DNA from: Syntrophothermus lipocalidus DSM 12680
GTDB lineage: Bacteria; Bacillota; Syntrophomonadia; Syntrophomonadales; Syntrophothermaceae
DNA length: 64,000 nucleotides
NCBI RefSeq assembly: GCF_000092405.1
Contig: NC_014220.1
Location: 1,364,001 to 1,428,000, forward strand
Reading direction: 5' to 3'
The notes under the pieces are model-generated. The model made no database searches. It was not told the origin of the DNA and was given only the letters and a program-made list of their open reading frames with translations. Position numbers and translations under genes: made by a program. Position 1 is the first letter of the stretch; every line of letters begins with the position of its first letter. Shown here piece after piece: positions 1-8,487 of this stretch.

Positions 1-248
1 GCCGCTGTAAGAGCAACCGCCGTAAACTTTGCTCTTACAGCACCTCCTGCTGCCTGGGCGACCACCATGCCGGCAGCCCCGGCCGCCTGGTTGATACCCG
101 AAGCAAGAAACCGGGCATCATTGATGGTTGGCTGACTTAACATTGAAGCGCCGTTACCTGGACCAGAATTGAACGCAGCCCTGGTACCGCAACCCGAACA
201 AAACCTGGCTCCCGCAGGCAGTTCTGTACCACAATAAGGGCAAAACAC
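1..248 (-). CDS. Zinc-ribbon protein, 3' part beyond window edge
   Basis: The reading frame starts at a GTG (248) with a G-rich ribosome binding site just upstream and runs off the left edge. The product begins MFCPYCGTELPAGARFCSGCG, a classic double CxxC zinc ribbon. An Ala/Gly-rich stretch follows (GINQAAGAAGMVVAQAAGGAV), perhaps the start of a membrane or low-complexity segment. Proteins of this type are usually small membrane or signalling-associated proteins of unknown function. It lies downstream of, and on the same strand as, the kinase/phosphatase/TPR genes and may be the last gene of that operon. The function cannot be assigned from the visible part. Confidence 0.6.
   Translation of the reverse strand, partial: MFCPYCGTELPAGARFCSGCGTRAAFNSGPGNGASMLSQPTINDARFLASGINQAAGAAGMVVAQAAGGAVRAKFTAVALTA
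4..41. repeat. 13-bp perfect inverted repeat inside the partial gene
   Basis: GCTGTAAGAGCAA at 4-16 is exactly complementary to TTGCTCTTACAGC at 29-41, leaving a 12-nt loop. It lies within the coding frame of the zinc-ribbon gene, so it could be a chance coding structure or an mRNA hairpin. No T-run follows on either strand. Confidence 0.5.
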
Positions 249-460
249 GCCTACACTCCCCCCCTTCTTGACTTTAGTTAACCTCGATGGCTGGACCTGC
301 CTTCGCACTAGCTGCCAAAATCGCTGCTCCTTTTCCAGCCTTTAAGTGAAGCCCGTAACCCGTTTCAGCGACCTTAGGTCGCGTCAATCTTCCACGTCAT
401 GCAGGCATTCCACCACACTTGTTAAACGTTTTTGCCCCCTTTTCATGAAACTTGAGTCAC

Positions 461-2629
461 TCAGAACACCCTGTCGCTGGTAGGTACCCAGGAACCGTCG
501 ACGTACTTCACAAAACCGTTACGGGATACATTCTCCTTGTATATATCCCCAGTAAGGCTGTTAACAGAGTAGCGTTCGAAGGTATTTGTGTGAGTTGTCA
601 TGTCCCAATACGCCCAAAAGTCAAAAAACAGAGTCCCTTTAGAGTCAACATGCTTATCATAATCGACCACCCTGAAATTATCATACTGGGCGAGATACTG
701 TTTAACTTCGGGAAGCGCCAGTACCATTTCCCTGGCCCTTTCCTGGGTTAGGGGGCTGATAACCGTGCTCCCCGCGGTTGCCGGAGCCGGGGCAGGACTG
801 GGCTGGGACTCCGGTTGCTCGTTTTCTGAATTGCCCGCTGCCTCGTCGTTTCCTTTTGGAGATACTGATACCAGTTCAAGCGTATCCTCTTCTTGGCTGC
901 CATTGTTATAGACGCAGATAGAAGTGGCTTTCACCATACCTAAACCCCGTACACACCACATATCTGTGCTTTCCTTAATCAGTGCCATTGGGTCTTCTGC
1001 ATTCTGTGTTTCCACATACCTGATATGGGCAGCATCCATGGTTTTTCCCATTACCTCTATTCTTTCGACCCCAAGGTATTTACTGGTTCTCGTATAGTTT
1101 TCAATGCTGGTTTCGTACGATTCTTCCTTCATGCGATAATTGCTGGTCCACTCTGTATTGGGATTTACAAACGCTAATACCATACATCTTTCGTTGCCCA
1201 GCGGCACATGGTTCCAGCTTTCACTGGCATACTGACCTGCTTCACCACCCGTCCAGGCAATACCCGAGGAGGTCACTTTATAATAGTCAGTGGAAAAGGA
1301 CGGGTATTTTACCCCAGCCTCGACCATATACCTGCTGTACAAACCGCCAGCATCCTTTTCCCATGATGTTTTGATCTCTCTCGATGTGCCCCCACAGCGG
1401 TCTTGATACGTATACTCATAATCCAGGCGGGGAATAAAGTAATCATAGGTAAGCCTGTTATTTTCCGGCTTTACAGGGGCCGGAAGTGAGTTCGCATACA
1501 TGTCCTCTTGCACAATATAGACCGGCTGCCATGTATAGATCAGGAGTCTCGTAATGTATCTGTTAGCAAGTTGCTCCTGCTCCTTTGTAGCAGCACTCAC
1601 TACTATCTTGAGCGCATCCAGGTTCTGTTCATTGGCTGCCAGGCTCCTGCCAGCCCAGGCCAAGGCCTTGTCTTTATCACCAGTCAGCAAATAGTACCCG
1701 GCTATATCGGCCATAATCCATTCATTGGCCGGCTTTTCAGCTATTTTCTGCACCAGTTCCCCGGCTTTTTGCTCATCTCCACTCCTGAACATGCAAGCCG
1801 CTGCCAATACCGCCGCTTTCTGGTTGGCCTCATCCTGCTTCAGCTCTTCTTCATACAGGCTCAAAGCCTCCTGGTACTGCCCGCTCTCGTACAGGGCATA
1901 GAACCTCATAATGTTCCCAATCCCCTGATCTTCAATACTTCCCGCTTTATCAATCAGTTCTGACCAGTCTTCACTGTACATGTCTTTGAGGATGCGATAA
2001 GCTTCGGCCTGGTTGACGTCAAGGGCAAGCGACTGAACTATGCTCTCTACGGCCTTGTCCTTCTCTCCATTCCTGGCATAATAGCTGGCCAGGGCGTTAT
2101 GGGCCCGGTAATCCTGTTGATTGGCCAGGATTCCCTGTTCCAGAACTGCCAAAGCCTGCTCCCCTTCTCCATTCCGCTCATAGATCATGGCCAGACCCTG
2201 GTATGCTTCTACAGCAGTCTTGTCTTCATCGATAATTTCCTTGTATGCTTTCTCGGCTTGGACCGGGTCGCCTTTATCCATGTACATCCCGGCCAGGCTC
2301 AGCTTGAGCCGCATAACGTCTTCCTCTTTTACAGCCTCAATACCCTGGTCATATGTCTCCTGGGCTTTGTCAAATTTGCCCTGCAGGGTATAGACCTTAC
2401 CCAAGCCCTGGTAAGCTCTTACCTCCCGCTTGTCGATATTGATAACTTCCTGGTAAGCCAGAACAGCTTCGTCGAACTTGTTTTCGCTCACGTATTTGAC
2501 CGCGAGCTCAAGCTGCTTGTTCACCTTGGCCTCGGTACTGCCAAAACACCCGCTTATTAAGCTGGTAAATAACACCGCTACCGCCAGCAACGCCACCCGT
2601 CCACCCTGGCATTTACCCTGCCGTTTCAC
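461..2629 (-). CDS. TPR-repeat lipoprotein
   Basis: 722 residues from a GTG start with AAGGAG upstream. The N-terminus is basic, then hydrophobic, and ends in a lipobox (LISGC), so it is predicted to be lipid-anchored outside the membrane. Residues about 35-370 are tandem TPR units. Residues about 390-620 form a non-TPR region rich in aromatic residues that I do not recognise. A Pro-rich linker (ESQPSPAPAPA) leads to a C-terminal segment that looks PepSY-like. It follows the PP2C and Ser/Thr kinase genes with short gaps, so it is probably co-transcribed and may be a surface partner or sensor of that phospho-signalling module. A truncated paralogue of its central TPR part lies at 6453-7232. 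Confidence 0.8.
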   Translation of the reverse strand: MKRQGKCQGGRVALLAVAVLFTSLISGCFGSTEAKVNKQLELAVKYVSENKFDEAVLAYQEVINIDKREVRAYQGLGKVYTLQGKFDKAQETYDQGIEAVKEEDVMRLKLSLAGMYMDKGDPVQAEKAYKEIIDEDKTAVEAYQGLAMIYERNGEGEQALAVLEQGILANQQDYRAHNALASYYARNGEKDKAVESIVQSLALDVNQAEAYRILKDMYSEDWSELIDKAGSIEDQGIGNIMRFYALYESGQYQEALSLYEEELKQDEANQKAAVLAAACMFRSGDEQKAGELVQKIAEKPANEWIMADIAGYYLLTGDKDKALAWAGRSLAANEQNLDALKIVVSAATKEQEQLANRYITRLLIYTWQPVYIVQEDMYANSLPAPVKPENNRLTYDYFIPRLDYEYTYQDRCGGTSREIKTSWEKDAGGLYSRYMVEAGVKYPSFSTDYYKVTSSGIAWTGGEAGQYASESWNHVPLGNERCMVLAFVNPNTEWTSNYRMKEESYETSIENYTRTSKYLGVERIEVMGKTMDAAHIRYVETQNAEDPMALIKESTDMWCVRGLGMVKATSICVYNNGSQEEDTLELVSVSPKGNDEAAGNSENEQPESQPSPAPAPATAGSTVISPLTQERAREMVLALPEVKQYLAQYDNFRVVDYDKHVDSKGTLFFDFWAYWDMTTHTNTFERYSVNSLTGDIYKENVSRNGFVKYVDGSWVPTSDRVF

Positions 2630-2658
2630 AACCCATTCTCCTTTCCCAATTATGCCCC

Positions 2659-3531
2659 TCAGCGGGGAACAACCAAGTAGTAAGCAATCGCGACTATGGC
2701 AACAAGAATAATCAAAAGAGCCGCTGTCCCTATCCCTTTCCTGATCAATCCTCCTTCTGCCCCAACCGGATCCTGTATTTTGACGGCAACCGCCGTTATA
2801 TTGTCGGGCCCGCCTCTCTTGTTGGCCAGGTGGACCAGCATTTCGGCGGCCCTTTGCAGGTCTTGGTTTAAGGCCACCGCCTCTTTTATTTCTTTGTCGC
2901 TTACCACGTTATACAACCCATCGGTACAGAGCACTAAAAAATCCCCAGGTTCAAGGGGATAAGAAAGAACGTACACTTCCGGGGGTCTTGCCCCTCCCCC
3001 TACAGACTGGGTGAGCATGTGACGATGGGGATGGCTCTCCGCCTCTTTGATACCGATCTTCCCCTGGCGTACGAGATCAGCTACAACGGTCTGATCCCGG
3101 GTAAGGCAGATAATTTGCTCGTGCCGGATAACATAAGCCCGGCTATCTCCGACGTGAGCAACGTAGGCAGTATCGCCCACTACCGAGACCGCGGTAATAG
3201 TGGTACCCATGCCGCTTTGCCCGGGAACACTGTGAGATTGCTGGCGTATAGTTTTGTCGGCTGATAGTATCGCCTGTTTAAGGCTTTCTAAGGGAGCTTC
3301 GTCCTGTCTGGAAAAATAGCGCTCTTTAACGGTTTGAACTGCCAGACAGCTGGCTACTTCGCCGGCAGCCGCTCCACCCATACCATCCGCGACCACATAA
3401 AGCCTTCCCTTAGTTTTCAGGGTCGTCATATCCTGCGGTTCGTGTATCAACCAGCTGTCTTCGTTGTTCTTTCTTCTCCGTCCCGTGTCACATACTACCC
3501 CCACCGGGGGCTTCTTCGCTCGCCTTTTCAA
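2659..3531 (-). CDS. PP2C-type Ser/Thr phosphatase with C-terminal membrane anchor
   Basis: 290 residues from a TTG start with AAAGGAG eight bases upstream. The PPM/PP2C metal-binding motifs are present in order: NNEDSW near residue 22, VADGMGG near 48, GDSRAY near 125, TDGLYN near 203 and GGPDNITAV near 240. These residues bind the two Mn/Mg ions that hydrolyse phospho-Ser/Thr. A single hydrophobic helix at about 267-287 ends the protein, so the catalytic domain should be cytoplasmic and membrane-tethered. The gene sits directly downstream of the Ser/Thr kinase, the usual PrpC/PrkC-like pairing, and presumably reverses that kinase. It is longer than soluble PrpC (about 250 residues) because of the tail. 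Confidence 0.9.
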   Translation of the reverse strand: MKRRAKKPPVGVVCDTGRRRKNNEDSWLIHEPQDMTTLKTKGRLYVVADGMGGAAAGEVASCLAVQTVKERYFSRQDEAPLESLKQAILSADKTIRQQSHSVPGQSGMGTTITAVSVVGDTAYVAHVGDSRAYVIRHEQIICLTRDQTVVADLVRQGKIGIKEAESHPHRHMLTQSVGGGARPPEVYVLSYPLEPGDFLVLCTDGLYNVVSDKEIKEAVALNQDLQRAAEMLVHLANKRGGPDNITAVAVKIQDPVGAEGGLIRKGIGTAALLIILVAIVAIAYYLVVPR

Positions 3532-3552
3532 TCTCTTTGCTCCTTTGTAAAG

Positions 3553-5520
3553 CTATATCCAGCCCTTTTCCCTCAACTCGGCTATCCTGGCCCGGGCGAC
3601 CGATACCTCGTAGCTATCCTTATTGAGGTCCACGGTTTTCTGCAGATACTTGTAAGCAGTCTCGTACTGCTTGTGTTTCAATTTAAACAAGCCGTATACG
3701 AAGTTTGTATGTGAATCTCCCTCGTCCAACCGCAACGCTTCTTGAAATGCTTGCTCGGCTGCGGCGTAATTTCCTAGCTTGTCGTGGATCATTGCTATGT
3801 TGAGGTATGTATTGCCATCAACAATTCCGATGTCGACGAGTTTGTTAAAGGCAAGCAAAGCCTGCTGGAATAACGGAACCGAAGTCTCCTCCCCGGAAGA
3901 TTGGTATAACTGGCCTAATTCGAAACAATATTTCCCATAGTCACTGATAGCTTGAATGTGGTAGGGGTCTATTTCCTGGGCAGCTTTAACCGTAGCGACA
4001 GCCCTTTTCAAGTATTCAACCTTTTCGGCCTGGGACGCCGCTTGGGTACTCATAGCCTCGTATAATCTGGCCGTGCCGAGCTTGTACTCGATATTGGTCG
4101 AATCGCCCTTCTGCGCTCGCTCAAAGTAGGCCAAGGCTCGGGAATAATTCTTTTGGGCCATCTCCACTTCTCCCAGAACATAGCTGGTCACATGGGTTGT
4201 GGACCCTTTACTGGCTTCCAAGGTATTCAATACCTCTCTCGCCTTGCTAAAGTCCCCCATCCGGCAATAACTCACGCCCAGGTCCCGGACCGCCGCCTCG
4301 TAATCCTCTCCCGGCAACCCCTGGCTATCCTGAATACAGCGGTCAAAATACAACGCCGCTCTAGCGTAATCGTTCAAGGCAAAATAAGCGGATCCCAACA
4401 AGTACGAAGTAGCAGCATCGTCCTTGATCACCCCTGTTCTGATTTTTTCTTCCAAGAATTCAATGGCTTTTGAAGCCCGGTTTTCCCGTAAGTACAGCCG
4501 GGCCAAGTTGTGATACACCTCTGGTTCGTTCTTATACTTTAACGCCTCTAAGAAAGAGTCCTCTGCCTGGGTGTACTCGCCTCGCTCCGCCAGACTTATG
4601 CCTGCATCTATTCTCTGCTGGTATAACTTGGTGCTGGTCAACTCTCTTTCTTCCACGCCTTTCCCTATGGACGCGATACCGAGCAGCATCATTGCCGCGA
4701 TTCCGAGTGCCGCTAGCACCCGCCTTAGCTTTCCGATTTTGTATTCACGGCTAAACCTGTCAATAAACCTTAGGTCGTGATACAAAGCGGAAGCGCTCTG
4801 GTACCTCCGCTCTGGTGCCTGTTCCAAACACTTGTGGATGATGTAATCGATACCCTCGGAAAAGTACTTGTTGACTTCCCTCAACTTTACTGGATTAGCA
4901 GGGTCATACCTGCGCCCGGTCAGCACATGGTAAAATGTTGCCCCAAAACCGTAAATATCGGTCCTCTCGTCATAAATACCCCGGTACTGTTCGGGAGCCG
5001 CGTATCCCTTGGAACCGAAGCCGCCTTGGCTGGAACCCCCTCTGCTCTCCCGCGAAATACCGAAATCAACCAGCTTCAGGTCCTCATTCTTGTCGATGAT
5101 AATGTTGCCAGGTTTCAGATCGCTGTATATGATAGGCGCGGGCTTTAAGTTATGGAGGTAAACGAGTATCCCGGCCAACTGCCTGGCCCACTTAACGGCC
5201 GTCTCCTCGTTTACCGCTTTTCTGATTTCCAGCAGTTTTTGCAGGTTTTGTCCCTCAAAATAGTCTTCGATAATGTAGATTCTGGTGTCGGATTTTATAA
5301 CATCGACGATACGAGGCAGGTTTGGATGATTCAAGCGCTTCAATATCTCCGGTTCAACCAGCAACCCCGAAGGGCTACCAGGCCTGTGTTCGATTTCCTT
5401 GATGGCCCACTTATTGCCTACGTTAACGTTCTCAGCAAGGTAGACCCGCCCCATGCCCCCTTTGCCCAATAGCTGTAATATTCGGTATTTTCCAAAGGCA
5501 ATCTCACCTGTCTTCAGCAT
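3553..5520 (-). CDS. Membrane Ser/Thr protein kinase with extracytoplasmic TPRs
   Basis: About 655 residues. I chose the ATG at 5520 (MLKTGEIAFGKYRIL) over the GTG 15 bases upstream because a GAGG site precedes it. Residues 1-265 form a Hanks-type kinase: glycine loop GKGGMGRVY, ATP-anchoring Lys in WAIKEI, catalytic loop YSDLKPGN, DFG, then AAPEQY. The catalytic loop reads YSD instead of HRD, making it a non-RD kinase, so activation-loop phosphorylation may not control it. A transmembrane helix at about 270-290 (LAALGIAAMMLLGIASI) is followed by roughly 350 residues of TPRs, replacing the PASTA repeats of PrkC. It is paired with the PP2C gene downstream. The TPR part may sense or bind envelope proteins. 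Confidence 0.88.
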   Translation of the reverse strand: MLKTGEIAFGKYRILQLLGKGGMGRVYLAENVNVGNKWAIKEIEHRPGSPSGLLVEPEILKRLNHPNLPRIVDVIKSDTRIYIIEDYFEGQNLQKLLEIRKAVNEETAVKWARQLAGILVYLHNLKPAPIIYSDLKPGNIIIDKNEDLKLVDFGISRESRGGSSQGGFGSKGYAAPEQYRGIYDERTDIYGFGATFYHVLTGRRYDPANPVKLREVNKYFSEGIDYIIHKCLEQAPERRYQSASALYHDLRFIDRFSREYKIGKLRRVLAALGIAAMMLLGIASIGKGVEERELTSTKLYQQRIDAGISLAERGEYTQAEDSFLEALKYKNEPEVYHNLARLYLRENRASKAIEFLEEKIRTGVIKDDAATSYLLGSAYFALNDYARAALYFDRCIQDSQGLPGEDYEAAVRDLGVSYCRMGDFSKAREVLNTLEASKGSTTHVTSYVLGEVEMAQKNYSRALAYFERAQKGDSTNIEYKLGTARLYEAMSTQAASQAEKVEYLKRAVATVKAAQEIDPYHIQAISDYGKYCFELGQLYQSSGEETSVPLFQQALLAFNKLVDIGIVDGNTYLNIAMIHDKLGNYAAAEQAFQEALRLDEGDSHTNFVYGLFKLKHKQYETAYKYLQKTVDLNKDSYEVSVARARIAELREKGWI

Positions 5521-6010
5521 GAGATCTAACCTCACTTTGCAGGTTTTGAGGCTTCGCCATCCGGTCAGTTTTTACATGATTCGGGGTTGGCACCGCAGGA
5601 GCAAGGACTTGAGTCTCGATGAATTGCTCCAATAACAACGTCGTGTCAGCACCTGCTTGATGATCATGAAGCGTTTTCGTAGCAGGGTAAGGTTCTTGGG
5701 AAGGAATAATGGGGTAAGCCGGAAGGGTTACCTCTTCACTGGCGCCTGCTGCCAGCCTCTTTATCGTCCGGAGGTCTTGGGCCACGGCATCGACCTCATT
5801 TAATTCCCGTTCACGCCTGTGTTTCACATATAGGACGATTGCAGCGACTAAGCCCGTTACTATTAGCACAAGGCCACCGAGAATATACAGGTATGAAATG
5901 AGGTAGGTCCGTATATTTTCGCCTAAAGACATATGTATGGTTGCAATGCTAGAAACGTCCGCTCCCACGTCTATTCTCCCCTGATAGCTAAATGCTCTTT
6001 GCCAATACAC
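5504..6010 (-). CDS. Single-TM protein, probably the 3' remnant of a larger gene
   Basis: The open frame gives up to 168 residues from a GTG, or about 142 from an internal ATG (MSLGENIRTYL). It has one strong transmembrane helix (YLYILGGLVLIVTGLVAAIVLYV), then basic KHRRERE and a polar cytoplasmic tail. It overlaps the kinase start by 17 bases, so it belongs to the same operon. Just upstream, in another frame of the same strand (to about 6095), lies VEDERITNTGIEYSIQRVEL, which ends at the point where this frame opens. That suggests one longer protein broken by a frameshift near 6010. A role as an FHA/VWA-like partner of the kinase is only a guess from position. Confidence 0.45.
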   Translation of the reverse strand: MYWQRAFSYQGRIDVGADVSSIATIHMSLGENIRTYLISYLYILGGLVLIVTGLVAAIVLYVKHRRERELNEVDAVAQDLRTIKRLAAGASEEVTLPAYPIIPSQEPYPATKTLHDHQAGADTTLLLEQFIETQVLAPAVPTPNHVKTDRMAKPQNLQSEVRSHAEDR

Positions 6011-6452
6011 CCCTGCTCAACACAGCCAGTTCCACACGCTGTATGCTGTATTCGATACCCGTATTCGTAATCCTTTCATCCTCTACATCTTTTTTCTAAG
6101 GAAGATATTAACATTTCTTCGGAAACAATCTTGGTCCGGCGCCCCGGGCAGCAGAGGGCAAGCACGTTGAGACTGACCACGTGACAAGAAGGAAATCCGG
6201 CTGCAGAAGCACTCTGAGCAACCTAACCCCAAAAATCCTCATCTTCGCTGCGAAATGATGCATGAAACCCCCGATGATCCGTATCGGCTTCACTCAACGC
6301 CAGCCCAAGTAATCCAGCATATACCCCACCCCAAAACAAAACCTGCCGATGTACGCGCGTCTGACCACTTATCCGCGCCGAATTGATTCTCGTTGTATTG
6401 TAGCTCTTCATTGTCATGGAAATAAATAGCACAACAGTAACAAATCGATCAC
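6011..6452. other. Gene-poor junction between divergent units
   Basis: This 440-base stretch holds the frameshifted coding remnant described for the minus-strand gene (down from about 6095) and otherwise only short overlapping frames without good start sites. I see no RNA gene. Promoters for the kinase operon should lie here, but no clear -10/-35 pair could be picked out. Confidence 0.4.
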
Positions 6453-7232
6453 ATGATTGCCTCCCGTACCCTTTCTATCCGGAGCGAAATCCTGCAGAAT
6501 GAAATCAGTTTGTTATTAGCGGACCTGTATGTCCAAAAGGGAGATAACCAAAAAGCACTGGCGATCATAAGCGGTTTAATTACACGGGATCCGGATCAAT
6601 CATTAGCATATAAAGTATTGGAAGGCATGTACGCAAACCGCTGGCAAGAACTAATGGATCTGGGAGACGAGTATACTGCCCAGAACCAGCCCAAGGTAGG
6701 CAAGTTATTCAAGTTGACCGCATTGTATAACTTGGGCCGCTACCAGGAGATAGTAAACCAATATGAGCCCTTGCCCGAGGAGCTAAAGGATAGCGTTCAG
6801 GCCAAGTTGATATTAGCCCAGTCCTATATTAAAGTGGGGCAGCAAAAGCGGTCTGCAGACCTCGTGAAGTCAATAAATGCCGAAAACATCAAGGATGCTG
6901 GAATGTTTGCTGCTCTAGCTGACTACTACGTCGATGTCGGAGAAGATACAATTGCCCGCAAGCTAGCCATGGAAGGGATAAATACAGATGAAACGGTGAT
7001 AGACAACTACCTGATACTGTATAGAAGTTATGAAGGCGAAGACGAAGTCAAGGCCAGGGTATGGCTTTTCGAATACTTGTTGAAGAGTATTCACGGCACC
7101 GCTCAGGCAATAGACGAACTCTTCGCAGCGGGAACCAGCTTAGCCAAAAAAATAAGGCAGTCGGTTATTACCTGCCCCCTGAGCCGATGGTCGCAAAATG
7201 ACAAATCATCGGCTCACTCGTCTGCGCAATGA
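6453..7232 (+). pseudogene. Truncated paralogue of the TPR lipoprotein
   Basis: 259 residues of TPR-like helices. SLAYKVLEGMYANRWQELMD and the 130 residues after it align along their length with residues about 205-350 of the lipoprotein at 461-2629 (AYRILKDMYSEDWSELID onward). Shared features include the GKLFKLTALYNLGRYQEIV / GNIMRFYALYESGQYQEAL segment. It lacks the signal peptide and lipobox at the front and the large C-terminal region at the back. The last 25 residues run through a hairpin and look like read-through. It faces away from its relative. The likeliest reading is a duplicated copy that lost both ends. A cytoplasmic functional protein is possible but less likely. Confidence 0.6.
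7181..7215. terminator. Hairpin between convergent genes
   Basis: GAGCCGATG (7181-7189) pairs perfectly with CATCGGCTC (7207-7215) across a 17-nt loop. It lies at the end of the TPR fragment and before the convergent stalk-domain gene. There is no clear T-run, so it may be a bidirectional weak terminator or simply an inverted repeat. Confidence 0.35.
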
Positions 7233-7283
7233 ATATGCCTAATTACCTCAAATCTACTATACCTTGATGCACCTTTATCCGGC

Positions 7284-8099
7284 CTATTCGCTCCAGCTAA
7301 AAGTATACGTGCTCCCGTCATACTTCACATAATAACTGGAATTGCTCTTATCTACCGCTTTCCCGGTTATGTCAGCATCCTCATAATCCGTATCCTCTAT
7401 CTCGGATTCAATCTTCGATTTTACAGCCTTCAGGAAGGATTTCAGCCTGCTCTGGGAAAGCTCTGTCAGTTTCTCGTATTCATCAGCACCGCTGAAGCTA
7501 AAGGTAGCCTTATACACTAGGTCATCTTCATCACCGCTCAAAGTGAACGTAATCCTTATGCCGTCGTCACCGAAATAATCATCACCTGCATCTTCGAAAT
7601 AATCGTCAAGCCTGTCTTCGATATCGTCCAAGGAAACGTCGTTTTTGTCCTTGAGTTCCTCTATCTCGTCCTCAAGATCGCTGATTCTGTTCTTCAGCGT
7701 TGTATTCTCATTGGTTAAAGAAGTGTTTTTGCTCTCCAAATCCCTTACCTTACTCTGAAGCTCGGCTATCTGCGCCTGATATTGAGTTAATTGCTGTCTC
7801 AGGGCAGTTTCGGTAGAGCTTGCTTTATCTGTAATGACCACTTTTTGGTTGATCCGGTCCCACGTAGTCTCTTTATCGCCAAAATAGTTCATCAGCATGC
7901 GTAGAGGTATGTACGTGGTGTTATTGATCACGTACGGCTGGTTCGAATCCGTCAACTGCTTCCCGTTATAGAATATGTTTACTCCTTTGTACGCTTTGAT
8001 GGTTTGCATCGCAAGGCTCGCGTTGGCTGCCGGTACAGCAAATATCATAACAATAAAAATCGTACTCACAAGCAAAATCCATTTCTTTAAGCCCTTCAT
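7284..8099 (-). CDS. Exported stalk-domain coiled-coil protein
   Basis: 271 residues with a Sec signal peptide (KKWILLVSTIFIVMIFAVPAANAS). Residues about 35-90 match the copper-amine-oxidase N-terminal-like stalk domain common in clostridial surface proteins (IFYNGKQLTD, YVINNTTYIPLRMLMNYFG, WDRINQKVVIT). Residues about 100-155 are a heptad-rich coiled coil (LRQQLTQYQAQIAELQSKVR and on). An acidic linker (DRLDDYFEDAGDDYFGDDG) and a C-terminal beta-rich domain follow. The Sec signal puts it outside the membrane. It has no enzymatic motifs. It is monocistronic and convergent with the TPR fragment. An AGGGGTG site precedes the ATG. Confidence 0.75.
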   Translation of the reverse strand: MKGLKKWILLVSTIFIVMIFAVPAANASLAMQTIKAYKGVNIFYNGKQLTDSNQPYVINNTTYIPLRMLMNYFGDKETTWDRINQKVVITDKASSTETALRQQLTQYQAQIAELQSKVRDLESKNTSLTNENTTLKNRISDLEDEIEELKDKNDVSLDDIEDRLDDYFEDAGDDYFGDDGIRITFTLSGDEDDLVYKATFSFSGADEYEKLTELSQSRLKSFLKAVKSKIESEIEDTDYEDADITGKAVDKSNSSYYVKYDGSTYTFSWSE

Positions 8100-8297
8100 C
8101 CTATTTCACACCCCTTCGTTACTAGACTTGTTTTTACTTTCCCGGTCGGAATTCGGGTTTTGACCAAGTATTACACCCAGATAGCACACGCACCTCCCCA
8201 AGCTAATTAGCTTAGTCTTACCATATCACCTACTTCCAAACCTGGCAACCTTATCCTTTATCCGCTTGTCATCGTTCTCTGATATTGTCACCTTGTA

Positions 8298-8413
8298 TTA
8301 GTCCAGTGAAAATGTTCCCATGGGCGAGGAATATGTAAAGTCGAGTACAAAAGAACTCAATTCAATCGTTTGGTTGTCATCCAAAAGCACATCGAAGGTC
8401 TCATCGCCACGCC
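8298..8413 (-). pseudogene. Orphan C-terminal coding scrap
   Basis: In the 388-base gap 8100-8487 the minus strand carries an uninterrupted 36-residue frame ending in TAA at 8298 (GDETFDVLLDDNQTIELSSF, then VLDFTYSSPMGTFSLD). Its composition is protein-like but it has no start codon and is cut upstream by TAG. It looks like the 3' end of a lost gene. I do not recognise the family. Nothing else is visible in this gap. Confidence 0.3.
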
Positions 8414-8487
8414 ACTAGTGACGCTGAAATCCTTGGCCTGTCGAGCCGCCAGGCCTAGCTCTTACAAAGCTGCTCGCCGGGCTTTGC

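Noticed and set aside
452-751. 99-codon plus-strand frame opposite the TPR lipoprotein
   Set aside because: It is antisense to a well-supported gene with signal peptide and repeats, and has no ribosome binding site or known motif.
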